Of a DNA stretch of 64,000 nucleotides, positions 22,833 to 36,404 are shown one piece after another. Location: assembly GCF_040939455.1 (NCBI RefSeq), contig NC_134115.1, positions 28,112,727-28,176,726 of the forward strand, written 5' to 3'. Below the pieces are notes generated by a model. That model made no database searches and had not been told where the DNA came from. It saw nothing but the letters and a program-made list of their open reading frames with translations. Position 1 is the first letter of the stretch. Every line of letters starts with the position of its first letter. Both the position numbers and the translations under genes were made by a program. This DNA comes from Microcebus murinus (Eukaryota; Chordata; Mammalia; Primates; Cheirogaleidae).

Positions 22833-25800
22833 CTGTGGAGGAAAATGACATGCTGTCACATGTATACATATTTTCTGTTAGGCTTAGGCTCTAAACCATG
22901 ATTTAAAATGGCATGTCAATCAAACCAGTTGATGCCAAGTTACAAGGACTTTAGGGAATCATGTTTCCAAATATGAGAGTTTGGGCAGCACCCTCCTCAA
23001 CCTTCTCTTTTAGGGAGAATGAAACTGCTATGATCTGCGTGTTTGTGTGCCCTCAGAAGTCATATGTTGAAATTCTAACCCCCAAGGTGATGGTATTAGA
23101 AGGTGGGGCCTTTGGGGAGGTGATTAGATTTGGGGAATGGGATTAGTGTCCTATAAAAGAGGCCCAAGGGAGCTCATTTGTCCCTTCCACCATCTGAGGA
23201 CACAGGGGTCACCATCTATGAACCAGGAAACAGGCCCTTACCAGACACCAGACCTGTTGGCACCTTGACCTTGAACTTCCCAGACTCCAGAACCGTGAGA
23301 AATACATTTCTGTTGTTTATAAGCCACTCAGTCTATGGTATTTTGTTACAGCATCCCAAATGGCCTAGGACGGAAACCCTGAAGTTGCATTTTACCGGAG
23401 GATATTTCCCTCTTCCTTGAGTGTCAGCTGAAGTGCCTATGTCATTTCTGATAGAACTACAGAATTCATTAGCATTGTGAACTTCGATCAAAGGAAAAAC
23501 AGGCTAAGTGAAGAAAGCAGGCCAGGTTTTCTCCCTGCCGTCCATAGGGAGCTAGGGCCCTCTGAGTCCCTGTCCTTCTTGCTACATGGAACTCTAGGTG
23601 AGGACCTGGATAAAGATGCAGCACTCAGGGACGACTGCCCTGATCTCAGCTTGTCCAGATATGTTCCGATGGTTAGAAAGAACATGGGTTAGTGAGCTCC
23701 ACCTCTTTAGCATTGTTCTCTTCCCTGACACTATGACTCTGAGCTCAATCTACCACCTCGGCCTGCGGCCATGGATCATGTATGGTCAGCACAGCCTTCA
23801 CCTGTGCTGGGAAAACCACCAAGCTATGCAGTCCACTCCGTGTGAATTGATAACACGAGAAGACACAGCAGGGAGCAGGGTTTGAAGCCACAATGCCTGC
23901 AAGGGCCAGGCGGGTAGTGTAAACACACGAGGTTGGGCTTGGTATTGGTGCAGACTCACATGAAACAAAGAAGGGAAGCCCTGTTTGAAGGGGCAGCTGT
24001 TACTCAGCAATTCAGGTCCATGGACATTTAGCCCTCAAGGCACTAGCTGATACAGAAAGTGAATGACAGAACTTGGTTCATACTGAGCAGGTGGGGTGAG
24101 AATGATATTTCCGATCATAACATGCTAATCACACGCCTGGCGCCAATATGTTCTCTCTCGTTCAGAAAGACAGTCTCCAACATTTGTTTTCCTTTCTAAA
24201 ATTCATTTGAGAATATGGTGGCATTGAATTCACCGATTTCTGCAGGACAAGTTTCTTTTCCTGACAATGAGAGGCAAATAATACCAGTGAATAGGTTCAG
24301 AACAATAGAGGAAAAACACACATTTGTGGCCCCAAAGGCTGTGTATGGAGGTTTAACAGTGTTCAGAATTGCAACTTTTCAAGTATTGATATAAAAAAAC
24401 AACCTCAGTGAAGTTTCATTCATATAAATGTTGCCCGAGGAGATTACGGCTGGATGAAAGGAGTTGGTGAAGAAAACGCTGCCAGTATGTATGTGGGACT
24501 CATTTGACTTTGACAGAAGGAAAACTTTTGAAACAATACATGCATTTCTTTCTCTCCTTGTAATCCAAAGTCACAGAAAATTTTCCACTGGGCTGCAAGA
24601 GCAACTGGAGGCCTGGTCCGCCTTTGGGATAGGAAATAGCTCACATTCTGCAAAAGGCACTGTGCGCTCTCTGGGCCGTTTGGGGGGTAGGAAGGGGTGC
24701 AGGGAGAGGCAGGCACGCCATCGGTAGACAGAACACGCCAGAAGCCAAGGCCCAACCCCAGCGTCCTCTGCAGCTCTGCATCAGGCTAGCAGATGGCACC
24801 ACTGAAAAGCGTCCAGAGGAATAATCCGCTTCTTTTGCAATTTAAAGGGAACTGGGGAAGATATTGCAAAAAGCGCAAAGTGAAAAGTGAAGGATATTAA
24901 TAACGTATGGTAACTAACACTCTACTTAGAGCTCCAAATCCTTATAGCAATCTTATACGTTTAGCAACCGCCACGCTGCAGCCGATGACTCCAGAGGTCC
25001 TCTGGGGTCCTCAGACAGAGCCCGGCCACCGTCCTCAGCTTTGGGTCAGATTTTAGTCTAGGAACTTTACTAAGTTCTTGGCATTCACCAGTGTGACCCA
25101 GAAAAAAAAAATGCCAAACTTAGACACTCTGTTTTCTCCTTTCCTATCTATAAATATGGAGATAATTTTATCTACTTTGTCGGATAGTTTTAATACTGAG
25201 AGTACTTGTAAGCTCTGGAATGCATACATAGATATAGCTATGTATTAATATATGTGCTTAGAAAAGGGTTTACAAGGATAAACACCAAAATGTTAATAGT
25301 CCTTATCTTTATAAAGTTGGCTTTTGTTTCTCTGAATTTTCTGAATTTTCCAATTTTTCTGCCTTGAACATTTGTAACTGTAAAAAGTTTTTAAAACTAA
25401 GGCACCAAGGCTTGTTTCCAATTAGGGCCATAATAGTAAGTTTATCTCTGATCTTGTGGCATTATTTGTACTGCAAAGAAAGAAATAAGTCACTTTTTTT
25501 CTAGAAAGACTATTCCTTCAAGTAAGGGAAACCTTCAAAATTGCTCTCAGGAGTGGGAGTTCAAGAAAGAGTTTCACTTAGAGGGTTCTGACCTCCTCCT
25601 TTGAACCCCGCATGACCACTGTGCAAAGTTCAGAAGAAGAGTGTGCCCAGGAAATCTAGCTGGTTGACTGGCTTTTCCCATATTTGTCCTTACAAAAAAA
25701 AACCACTCTCGCTAGAAGATGTAGGTGATGAAGGAGGCAGAGAAGCGGAGGGGGCAGAGGACGGGAAAGGAAAGGTTAAGGTTGAGGCACGGCAAAGAAG

Positions 25801-25910
25801 ACAGACTGCACCTGAGACCGTGGAGCTTCCTGGTCTCCTCGCCTGTGCTGGGTGCCACCCCGCAGAGCAGCCACCAGGGCACACCTGGGACACGGCGCAC
25901 CTGCACCTAC
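22833..25910 (-). other. MAMDC2 intron inside MAM2 (3078 bp)
   Basis: Its one clear repeat is a solo MaLR LTR (23026-23372). 23380-25910 is otherwise unassigned, and its open frames show no family resemblance. Confidence 0.8.
23026..23372 (+). mobile_element. Solo ERVL-MaLR LTR (MST/THE type)
   Basis: It begins 'tgctatgatctgcgtgtttg', runs through 'aacccccaaggtgatggtat' and 'cataaaagaggcccaa'-type promoter sequence, and ends 'ccaaatggcctaggacg'. Perfect 5-bp target duplications 'gaaac' flank it at 23021-23025 and 23373-23377. This is a clean recombined solo LTR with no internal retroviral sequence. Confidence 0.9.
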
Positions 25911-26167
25911 CTCCATCGGGTAAGGGGCGTTGAACTCGACCTCCGCAAGGTTCCAGGCGGCATTTCCTGGGTTGTCCACTCTCCAGATCTCCTCATACAG
26001 GCCGGCCACGTCCCGAGTATAAAGGGAGAAGATATTGTCGTTGCCCTGCTGAAGCTGGTAATAAAACGACAGGCAGCCAGACATGGGGGCCCTGGTCCTC
26101 GGGGAGATTAGCTGCGCCACCTCCTGGAAGTGCTTGACGTAAACCGAGTCCACGTACATGTAGTGGC
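25911..26167 (-). CDS. MAMDC2: MAMDC2 internal exon, central part of MAM domain 2
   Basis: This 257-bp exon (2 + 85 codons) completes the split Gly codon and reads HYMYVDSVYVKHFQ through YPME, ending in phase 0 at a 'gtaggt' donor; the acceptor is 'tgactttcag'. It matches the MAM1 central exon in position, including the shared HY(V/M)YVD opening and a single cysteine (GCLSFYYQ, domain cysteine 3). TRDVAGLYEEIW is a typical MAM beta-strand segment. The exon is locally GC-rich compared with the AT-rich introns, as expected for constrained coding sequence. Several substitutions from the remembered human protein are conservative, with no stop or frameshift. Confidence 0.95.
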
Positions 26168-26384
26168 CTGAAAGTCACACAGACAGAACCCGGCGTAAGA
26201 CGGGCTGGGGGGTTTGGGGGTTTCAGATGAAAGGATGCGATTCTGGGATTTACTTCAAGAGAATCCAGTGGGGGTGGTGGGGAGGAAGCGGACGGGTTAC
26301 AGGTGAAAGAAGTTTGGCCACTGAGTGGCCATGAGGCGGCTCCTTGGGGCTCATCGTACTCTTCTAAATACAGGATGAGACCAT

Positions 26385-26640
26385 TCTTTCTTCTTTACTT
26401 TTAACTGAAATAAAATATACATACATAAAGAAAGGCAGATATGCCATCGGTAAAGTGCTTGAATTTTGACAAGCTGAACACACCCGTGGAAAGAAACAGA
26501 TCATTACCCCAGAAGCCATCTCCCCCAAGCCTTTTCTGAGTTGTAAGAGCACACTAAGCAAATCATCTATTCTTAAAAAGGACAGAGAGAGACTGTCCCG
26601 CACATCTTTATAATTTATATAAAATGTCACCATGTGTTTT
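26385..26640 (-). repeat. L1M 3'-UTR fragment
   Basis: 'cttgaattttgacaagctga', 'acacacccgtggaaagaaac' and 'agatcattaccccagaagcc' match reverse-oriented L1M 3' UTR. Confidence 0.65.
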
Positions 26641-26819
26641 TTGATCGAAACTAAGATTTTAAATTCACAGTAGAGGGCAATTTGTAAATCGCTAATGGAA
26701 CATGTAGGTCAATCAACACTGCAGACAGGACTAAGATTTGGAAGGCTGAATGTGTGATCTTAGAGGGCTCTGAGGGGCTGACCTCCCTCAGAGAAACCAC
26801 GTGAAACAGAGAAGCCATA

Positions 26820-27015
26820 TAGCAGAATGGGGAGAGCCTTTATTTGGCACTGAAGAGAATGGAGGTTGAATCCTGCTTTGTTTCTTACTTGAGCAAGTTT
26901 CTGAGTTTGTCTGGGTCTCAATTTCCTGATCTCTAAAGTGAGAATTAAATACTTCCCTCATAGGGTTGATATGAGTATTAAACAGCATTCTGTATGTGAG
27001 GTGCTTAGCGTGTGG
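26820..27015 (+). repeat. MIR SINE
   Basis: 'ggttgaatcctgctttgttt', 'cttgagcaagtttctgagt' and 'cccctcatagggttgatatg'-type text follow the forward MIR consensus. Confidence 0.8.
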
Positions 27016-27961
27016 ATGCCACGTTGTAATCATCTAACACAATGATTATGAAATAGAGTAATGTCATTGCTCATTCTGGAACCATGCTTGCCCTATAGTC
27101 TGTTTTGTACAAAGGGTAGCTATCATAACTAGCAATTTTATATGGACTTATTTAAGTAATGACTAAGAAGTGCTATGCAATGTAGCTTCAATACGATGCC
27201 CTTTCTATTTACAAACTCAGAACAATTACAACTCAATATCTTTGTTTTTATTACATGTTTCCTGATTAGTAAGGATTCCTTTTCCTCTTGGCAAAAGAGC
27301 AGTGGAGTATTAGGAAGAATATACACATTCACACCCTGGACATGCACTTTGTGTCTAGCACACTGCTTGCTATGTGGTAGGCTCAACACATGGTTATTCA
27401 AAGCATGAATATAGTCTCATAAAAGTCTTCACCTCAACATGGCAGAGGGGAAAGATGGACAGATCAAAGCTTACTGTCTCCTGGTGGCAAATTGGTCAAC
27501 ACTCTGACTTCTGAATAATCCCCCTTACTAAACATAATTCTCTATGGTCTTGCCAAACCATGCAACTGTGAATAAACAGAGATCACAAACTCAAGTGGTC
27601 AGAGGGGCTCAGAGGGACAGATTAAGTGTATGAGTGAAGTGGATTGGGGTCTGGGAGCAAACAGTGGGAAATTAGTCGCCAGCATTTGCAACCATATTTC
27701 TATAGCAAGGAGAAACAAAAATTAAGCTTCTCTGGAAAAATAAAAAAAAAAAAATCTGCTAGCACTGGGCCCATACTCTCATGCAGTAACAACCAGCTGG
27801 TGGTAAGAAGCCTGACCCTTGCTCGGGCTGTGCTCTCCATCCTAAGAGGGCGGCTCTGCTCCCAGCTCACGTCCTGATATCTAGCCCGGTGCTACAGGTT
27901 TTCATGGCACATCCGTCAGCTTTTAAATGACAGATCCCTGTGTTCATTTGAAAGGGCATCT

Positions 27962-28384
27962 GTAGCAATGTACCATGGACTGGTGGCTCAAAGAACAGAA
28001 ATCTGTTGTCTTACAGTTCTGGAGGCTAGAAGTCCAAGATCAAGGTGTCATTAGGGTTTGTTTCCTCTAAAGGGCTGTGAGGGAAGGACACCTGGCTTCT
28101 GGTGGTTTGCTGGCCATCTTTGCGTTCCTTGGCTTGTAGGTCTCTGCCTTCATCTTTACTGGGCATTCTCCCTGCATGCATTTCTCTCTCTCTCTGTGTC
28201 CAAAGTTCCTCTTTATACAAGGACACCAGTTATACTGGACTAGAACTTACCCTAGTCTAGCATGACCTCGTCTTAACTAATTACATCTGCAATGATCCAT
28301 TTCCAAATAAGGTCACATTCTGAAGTACTGGGGTTAGGACTTCAACATACACACTTTGGAGGATAACAATTCATCACACCCCTC
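27962..28384 (-). mobile_element. MLT1-type MaLR LTR
   Basis: 'ctgttgtcttacagttctgg', 'aggctagaagtccaagatca', 'tatacaaggacaccagttat' and 'ggggttaggacttcaacata' are the MLT1 LTR in reverse orientation. It is diverged, and no internal retroviral region adjoins it. Confidence 0.85.
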
Positions 28385-28513
28385 ACCATAATTTTTAAAA
28401 CTTTGTGTGTATCAAATAAGCATATCTGCAGGCTGGACATAGCTGATAGGGTCCCCTTGGCCACCCCTTGGCCACCCCTGGCAAGGCATTTTAAAAGAAG
28501 AGTCAGAAATATC

Positions 28514-28871
28514 AACCGGGAGTGGGTGGCTCATGCCTGTAATCCTAATACTGTGGGAGGCTGAGGTGGGTGGATCATTTGAGCTCAGGAGTTTGAGACC
28601 AGCCTCAGCAAGAGCAAGACCCCACCTCTACTACAAAGAAAAAAAAAAGAAAGAAAGAAATTAGCTGGACAATGAAAAATATATAGAAAAAATTAGTTGG
28701 GCATGATAGCACATGCCTGTAGTCCCAGCTACTCAGGAGGTTGAGGCAGAGGGATTGCTTGAGCCCAGGAGTTTGAGGTTGCTGTGAGCTAGGCTGATGC
28801 CATGGCACTCTAGACTGAGTGACAGAGTGAGACTCTGTCTCAAAAAGAAAAAGAAAAGAAAAAAAAAAAAG
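28514..28871 (+). mobile_element. Alu SINE
   Basis: A forward dimer with 'ggtggctcatgcctgtaatc', an A-rich linker and the tail after 'gagactctgtctc'. Flanks 'agaaatatca' and 'agaaatgtca' form a target duplication with one change. Confidence 0.92.
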
Positions 28872-30127
28872 AAATGTCAGACTGGACAGAATCAGAGAAC
28901 CCCTGATATGGAAGGAAAGAAGGCCACTTCTTCTTGACCCAAGCTCAAACGCCCTCTAAGGCATGCCTGGTGGCCAGCCAGCCTCAACTAGAACATTCTA
29001 GTAACGGAGAACACATATGACCACTCAGCCTCTGTAACATGCCTCTATGCCTCTATTCACTAAGAACTCACAGGAGTATCAAAGGCAGAGATGATATTGT
29101 CCTTGGTATATTTATTGCCCTTGGTAACATGTCTTACCAATGAAATAGAACCTTCTTGCAAGATATGCTGCAAAGGGAACTGAGTAGAGGCGAGCTACAA
29201 TTCTCCATATTGTAATGTGTGGATAATACTTTATTTCCTCAACACCTCATCGTGGGATGGGCCATGGAGGTGAACCACTGAGATGCCCCTCAAGAGAACC
29301 TGCTGCAGGGATCATCATCGACTGACAGTCTCTAGCTGCCTCGCCTTTGGATCCACAGGAGGGTTTGCACCGAGGCCACGCCAGTCTGAGCTGCTCCCAG
29401 ACAGTGACCAGGCACGAGAGAGGCCCTAGAGCAGGGCCATTCTGCCTGACTTGGGGCCCTTTGGCAGCTCCCTTCAGCCCAGCCTCTGCTCTAGCTCAGG
29501 GGTCAGGTTTGCACCCTGCGCTGAAGGTTTTCCCCCCCACCCTCAGCCAGGGCCATTTGATATGTTTGTGGGCCCTTGGCACTCTGGCTGCAGTGGTCCT
29601 TTCCTCCACGTAAAACATTACAGATTTTAGTTTATGACTCCATTGGAATAAAGATGAATATAATGTAGGCTGGATTTGTTATTATTATATTTATTATACT
29701 CATTTTTTTCTTCTGACTTTAAAATAAATAAAATTGAAACATTCTCTTGGATCCGTAACCATGTTGTGGCTCCCCACTGTCCTACTGTGTTCAATGAGCT
29801 TGTCGGCCCTGTCCCCAGCTTCTCTGGCTGCTTTCTCCTTAGTCCTTCCCAGCCATTCCCTCTCCCCCTCTCCCACTCAATAAACCTCTCTCCCAACTGA
29901 TCCCAGTGTAGTGTCTGCTTCCACAGCCAGCTTCCTTCTAAACTCATCTTCCTTGCAGATGACAGACATCTGGGAGTCTTCTTTGAAGGATGCTTACTCA
30001 CCTGCTGTGTGGACAATATTTTAATTCACACATTTGCAGTCAAAGCACCTCATTAACGACTCATGCCCAAGATGCTAGGCCAAGTAAACCACAATCACAT
30101 TTCTGATCTGAAAAGCAACCAACAAAC

Positions 30128-30216
30128 ATAATGTGACCTGCCCAAAGTGAGTCAGAGAGGCAGCTGGGAATCAGACCAAGACTGCTGACACTAGGTCTCC
30201 CACAGGCCCACCAGAC
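30128..30216 (-). repeat. MIR SINE fragment
   Basis: 'gtgacctgcccaaagtgagt' and 'gaggcagctgggaatcagac' match the MIR core reversed. Confidence 0.5.
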
Positions 30217-33200
30217 CAGACCACACTCTCACTCCCCCCTTTTCCTTCCATCATGCATTTGTTGCCAAAGATGGATATATTCACTGACATTAACTTTCTC
30301 ACTGGGAAACAAAAGGTAGCTCATCATAAGTTTATCATCGCAGTTGAAGGGGTAGGAATGACTCAGAAATCGTCATTCAGGTGTCTGCCCCAGGAGGCCA
30401 GGCTGGAGGAATGACAACCAACCCAGGCTGAGTGTGTCCCTGGGGACAATCTCCTCTGAGGAGGAGGAGCCAACAGTTGGGTGGGTGCAGGTGCCATTTT
30501 ATGTACATTTCCAAGGAGAATGAAGAAGGTAGCCTGGAGTTCTTGGGCAATGGTGTCCAGTTTCTGGTATTGTGAGAATTTTCCTGTCTAGTTCAATGAG
30601 GCCAACCTTCCTATGTGGCCCAGAGTTCTAGAGCTTCCAGAACCTCTGGGAACAGCAATTTTTGTCAGATCTTTAAGATCTGAGTAGGATGAAACTAGGC
30701 ATGGATGGACTTTAGGTAGACAGAATCCTATAATGAGCCAAATCACCGGGGATCCCGCAGGCCACAGAGATTTTAAAGTATTAAACTTGAACTGCAAATG
30801 AAAGAAGGGGTGGGTTCCCCATAAGATTAAGCATTGAGGAGCTTATTGTCACTCCTCTGACATCCATGCTGCTTTGCCATACACAGATTGGAAGCCAATC
30901 TATTATTGCCTCAGTCTGGATCATGCAAAAGGAACCTGAGTTTTCTTGGAAAAAAACCGATTTTGAATGCAGGTGAAAGATCGCAATTCTCAGTAACGCT
31001 GGCCAACACTCAGGCCCCTTCTGGGATAATAATGCCTGCTGCGACGATACAGGCACACTTGCTTCTGAAGAGGATTCTCCTTCCTTTCTTGCTGCAGCCC
31101 TCTGCATTAGCTAAACTTTCTATGTGCAACCAGCAGCCCCTGAGAGTCAGCCATTTTACCATGGATTAGAGGAAGAACTTTGAAGGCAGTTCCTGAATGT
31201 TTATTTTCAAACCTAGTCTGGCTAACCAGCATTCCCCAAAGATTGCCCCTGGCTTGGCCATGATGCCAAAGGCATCCTCTGACTCAGCTGGGACTCGGCC
31301 CTGCTGGCCACATTTGTACTCCAGCCGCATTGTCTGTCTCAGTGTTGCTGCTCGTCTGGACAAGCTGTCTCCCCGGTAAGGCAGACAATTTGGTCTAAAG
31401 AAACATATGCCACATGGAAATACCCACTGGTCTGCTGCCATGGTGAGGAGACAGCACCCAGCGACAGCAAGTTAACAGGCCTGCTTCCTACGCCGTGAAT
31501 CCAACAGTTACCATCATGAGCCTTTAGTTCTAGGGGTTTGGGTGGCTCTTACTGTAACAGAGTCAGACTCTAGTCTTTCTCAGCAGCTTTCAAGCATGAT
31601 GTAAACATAAATAAAAGTTAAGTGGGAATTCTTGTAGTCTCTGCTAAGACCTCAAAGCTCCAGACAGCATGGGACAAGAAACTCTATTTTCTGAAGAGTG
31701 GTGCTAGACCATCAACATGCTAAGTGGCAGCACCTGGCAACTGAGTTAGCTCTACCAGTTTCAGTCCCTCTGTCCCCTATAGCCTGTGTATATGAGAAGG
31801 TTAGAGATGGATCAGAGAGATTGGAGGGGGGTTGCCTCCGTTCCTTTACCCTTGATCCAAAACAGGAGGCTTAAGAGAACCACTCATGGAGGAAGGAAAC
31901 TGACGTCTAACCTCTTCCCCTCCCACATGCACAGAAATTCCTGGGCTCTGGAGTTTCCTTGGGCATTGAGATGAGGGTGGCCAAAGTTCTCGAGAGAACT
32001 TGACCTGTGGTAACTTGAGTTTGTGGGGTGCAGAGACTGGTGCCGGCCACTGTTGTACACATCTAAAGGCAAGAAGCCAACCGTAGGGACCTGTGGGGGC
32101 AGAGTGGAGGGGAAGGATTTTGTTGCCCGTGAACTGCACTTCGAGTTCGATGGGCAAAGACATTGAGTTTTTCCTTAACCTAAGTGGGCAACTCAGAAGG
32201 CATCTGGGCTACCTTGGAAGGACTCTTCTCAAGTGGGCTGCCTGCCAGCGCTGTATTTCTAATAGGAAGGGACTGGCAGGGTGAACCATTACTTACAAGA
32301 GTTAAGGGGATTCACAGATGGTCAGCCAGAGACTGCGTCATCCCTGCCTGGGAACAGTGAAGTGGGATTCCCCATTGGCCATGAGAGAAATGGCCAGAAT
32401 GTGGCCACCTGTGCATGAAGGACATCAACTCTAGATTAAGCAGCAGTGGGCAAGTAAAACTTTTTGTCCCTGGCCTTCTCCTTTCTGCTCCATCCTGCAT
32501 CGTGCCTCCCGACCCTGAAGGAGCCAGAAGGAGCACAGTGAGTGGGAGAAGAGGAGGGGAGAGAAAAGTGAAGAAATATGAAAGCACGAACCTTCCTCTC
32601 TACTGTGGCTCTGTGGCCTCGTCTGCGGGAAGCTCTGAATGTGATGACGCATTGGAGCTGTGACCTGACTGGACTTAATAATGGAAAATAGGGCTGTTTG
32701 TTCATACCTGAAAGTAAATGGGAAGCTATGGAAGTCAACCAGGGACAGGGAAAAGAGACCCAGCAGAGCTTGCACAAAAGCAACGGCAAGAAAATCGACA
32801 AAGACGCTTCCCTGCTGAGTGCTCATGCCATGCACCAAATGGATGGATGCAGAGAACGAATGAATAGGTGCTGTCAAGGTGACACTTTGGCTCATTCCAG
32901 ACTGAAATGAGAAGAGTGCCATGAGTTATGGAGATGGATCCATCCATCTCATGGTCTTTGATGGAATAAAATCATTCTGACCTGATTTTAGGTTTTGAAA
33001 CCTGGTCCAGCTCCTTCCAGAGTGGCACCATAAACAGGCTTGATTTTTAAAATCTCAGCAAAGAGATGAATTTCCCTCATTATTTTTCCAGCAATTATCT
33101 TCTTTTTGCTAAGGTAGGTAGAAAACAGTAATGATCGGAGTTGTCAGTAGGTTAGCTCCTGAAAGACTTTGTTTCACTTTATAAAATATAAACAGGGAAA

Positions 33201-34229
33201 GAAACCCATATGTGATGAATCAGAATTGAGTTAGAAAAAACAGGATAAAATCACATCCCTCCTCCCCCCAGTATTCCAAAGATGTCCCACCACAATTCTT
33301 ACTGCATTATTGCAGCCATTAGATGAGAATTTGGGGACATGGTGCTCATTGAAAATCTTGACTCAATGTTTGGGGCAAATTGCTAAAAAAAAAAAAAAAC
33401 AACCATACAAGCAAATGAAGGAAAACTCATATTCACATTTTATTTTTCAGATTATTACATTTGCTGTTCTCTTTTCTACAACACAAAGCCGAGCGCCTAC
33501 CTGGGAAGACTTTCCTTAACCTTCCCTGCAGTTCTGAAATTCCTGAGAAGGCACATGGCTCCCCCTCCCCCTGCTGTTTCTCCAGTTTTTACCCATAAGC
33601 AAATGCAATAGCTGTGTCCAGTATACGAATAAATAGGAGGCGAGTTCATAGAGAGTAAAATCCGCTGCTGCAGGCAGGCGTCTGAACCATTTCATCTTTA
33701 CTTTGCCACCCAAATTGATAGAGCTCAGGGAAGATCAATATACCCAGTAGAAGGCAAATGTAATAAGAGAGGCAACTCTTTCATTTTTAGAGCATTGAAG
33801 TTTTTTGTTGTTGTCATTCAAGAGTGATCCCGTTCAAATCTTTGAGTCTTAGGGGCAGAGCTTTTCAAATAAGATATTTTAGAATCTTTGAACTCACCTT
33901 TTGTAGCCCCATCCTATATATGGGAAAGACTGACATAGGAATCCAGGCATGGGGAGTGTGCATGTGGGTGTTATGTGTGCATGCATGTGTGTATGTGTGT
34001 GTTGAGTAGGGATGAGAAGGCTGTTGGCTAACGAATGGGCAAAACATCAGTCCAAAAGTTGGAGGGAAGTTGGAGTGAAATAGCAGAAAAGAGTTGGAGA
34101 GGTGAGTGGAGTGCAGACATGCAGGCATCCTGCAAACCATAAGCAGGAACGTATTCTGGGATCCAGGGCCCCTCTACCACCAGCACACACCCTGGCATTC
34201 TCAGATATGTTCCAAGCATGAAATAAACC

Positions 34230-34445
34230 ATTCACTCTCACACCTCTGCACTTTTGCACAAGTAGCATTTATATTTCCTTTATTCATCTTGCCAAATACC
34301 AGTTTTGCTATCACTTCCTCTAGAAAGTCTTCCCTTACCCCAAAACGGAGGTTAATCTTTCATTTTTCTATAGTCCCGTATCATTTACTTCATACCACTA
34401 TTAGTCATGCACCACTGTGCACATTTATGTAGCATTTTGGTATTC
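34230..34445 (+). repeat. L2 LINE fragment
   Basis: 'tcactctcacacctctgcac', 'cctctagaaagtcttccctt' and 'tagtcccgtatcatttactt' are decayed L2 3' ORF sequence. Confidence 0.6.
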
Positions 34446-34664
34446 AGATTATTTGAGAAATGCTGTAATATATTAACACAGAACAGTATTAAAGGACATG
34501 AGAAGTTCTGAAATAAATATGTTTAGCTTTCTTTAACCCAAGGTTTCCCCAGTATATGTGACTACGTATTGCTCTTCTGCCCCCATATAAAGATTAATAT
34601 ACTCAAAAATTGGTATTCTAGGGGACAGCATTTTGGAAAAAGTTGGTTCCTGTAATCTTTTGAG

Positions 34665-34775
34665 GTCAGTGCCTGTTTTTATATCACCAGGGTACAGGAA
34701 TGTCTGATATATAAAAAGTGCTTATTATGTATTTGTTAAATAAATAAATGAATGAATGAGTGAATGCTAAATGAA
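34665..34775 (+). repeat. L2 LINE 3' end
   Basis: 'gtcagtgcctgtttttatat' and the ending 'aaataaatgaatgaatgag' match the L2 terminus. It probably belongs with 34230-34445. Confidence 0.6.
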
Positions 34776-35339
34776 GAAACCTCATTCAGTGTTTAGGCTC
34801 TGGCCGGACTGACTATATAAATCTGTGCATTGCTGGAAGCAGGTGGAAGTTCTCCTTAGACTTCTCCCCTTCAGCCCCAGGGTCAGCTTCTTCTTTAGCT
34901 CTCAGTATTGACATCAGGGGACCAAGCAAAGCCAGTGGGCAAGCTGCCTGCCTTTGGGAGGTGTTTAAGAATAGCCAAGGAAGAAGGGAAAGGATGGGAA
35001 AATGGAGAGAGGAAGATGGGAGGGGCAGAAGGAGTGGGAGAGGAGGAGAGAGGCAAGTGCCTATGGCAGGGGTGACAGCACCCTCCCAGCAAGCCTTAGC
35101 ACTCCTCAGGAATGACCACACTGCTATGCTTAGCTCTCGGCCCTCTGATCAAGACATTAGAAAAGCCAGTCCTCTTTGGCTCCCCTCTTCATCCTGTTAG
35201 TCTTTCTTTATTTTTTTTCTTCCTAATATCAAATGCATTGTGCTTTTGCCTAAGTACTCAGGAGGACTCATTATTTTTGAAATAGATCTCGATGGGTGAC
35301 TAATCTGGAGACCCTGATAATATAGCATTAGGCAAAAAG

Positions 35340-35512
35340 AGAAGGGTAAACTACTAGAATTCAAAGGCATCTTAGAGATCATCAAATTGAAATTCCTCAT
35401 TTGCAAACAGACCAGTGGAAATCTTGATAGGTTAAGGGTTTGCTCAAGGCGATACAGTCCCCTGGTAACTGGCCAGGCGCACAAGCATTCCAACTCCTGG
35501 CTTCATGCTCTT
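35340..35512 (-). repeat. MIR-family CORE-SINE fragment
   Basis: 'catcttagagatcatcaaat', 'cctcatttgcaaacagacca' and 'gggtttgctcaaggcgatac' follow a MIR-like reverse consensus. Confidence 0.5.
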
Positions 35513-36404
35513 CCTCTATCCTTCATTGACACAGATATGGTGAGAATGTTCTATGGTTACAGGTGAGTGTGAGGAAGGGCTAGGGGTATTACACTCTTTA
35601 AAGGATGGATTGTGCGCAGGTAACAGAGTCAAATAGATGATTTGATACTAGTCCATAGTTCTGCTGCCTCTCCCAAGAAATGTGTGTCTCCCCACCAGCT
35701 GACACTTGCCATCATTGAGGACAAAAAATGATGCATTGAATAAGTAATCACTAAATCATGACATTGGCTACCCAGAGGATTCGACTTTGGGACTAAGTTG
35801 TAAGTGATCTGGGACAAGTTCTCTAACACTTCTCCATAGTTGAACTTGCATCTCCGTGTAACTGTGAGGATGACATGGAGCAATATTGCGATTTTAAGGT
35901 ATCAGCCTTTCACGATCCTTTCCATTCCTTGCATTAGATTCTTAAGATACTATAGAAAACAGTCTCAAAACCAGCCTATTTTCATGCATGAAGGAAAAGT
36001 CACCTGGATTTTCTTTTCTAAACCCCCCAAGAGATTGTTAATTGCTTTACTCATTTAAGCAAAGGTCTCAAGAGGTGGTGACATTTCACTGTTTTGGGTT
36101 AACCCAGTTGTCTTTTACAATACTCATGCAGATTCATGGACTACCCTGCGTTGGCTGGTTGTTATTCACTCTACACAGAACACTCATTTGTAGTGTGGTT
36201 CCCGCAATGGCCACAAGTGGAGATGGGCAGTGCGTCTTTAGGGTCATAATATGAGATACAGAAAGAGAAATGCCAATCTTTTGTCATTGTCAAAGTTGCT
36301 AAACCTTACATTTAAAAGTGGAAATATGTAAAAATGTTTTTCCTTTTTCTGATCTCAGCATCGCATGTAAGTGACTCTAGATGTATCTGAAGAAACGGTT
36401 TCTG

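Noticed and set aside
32431..32922. 163-codon minus-strand open frame, the longest in the window
   Set aside because: The composition is low-grade (Ser/Leu/Phe-rich), it lies inside the large MAMDC2 intron, shows no recognisable domain and overlaps another open frame. It is probably chance.
34813..35200. GA/CT-rich open frames on both strands
   Set aside because: They result from a purine-rich tract without coding signals.
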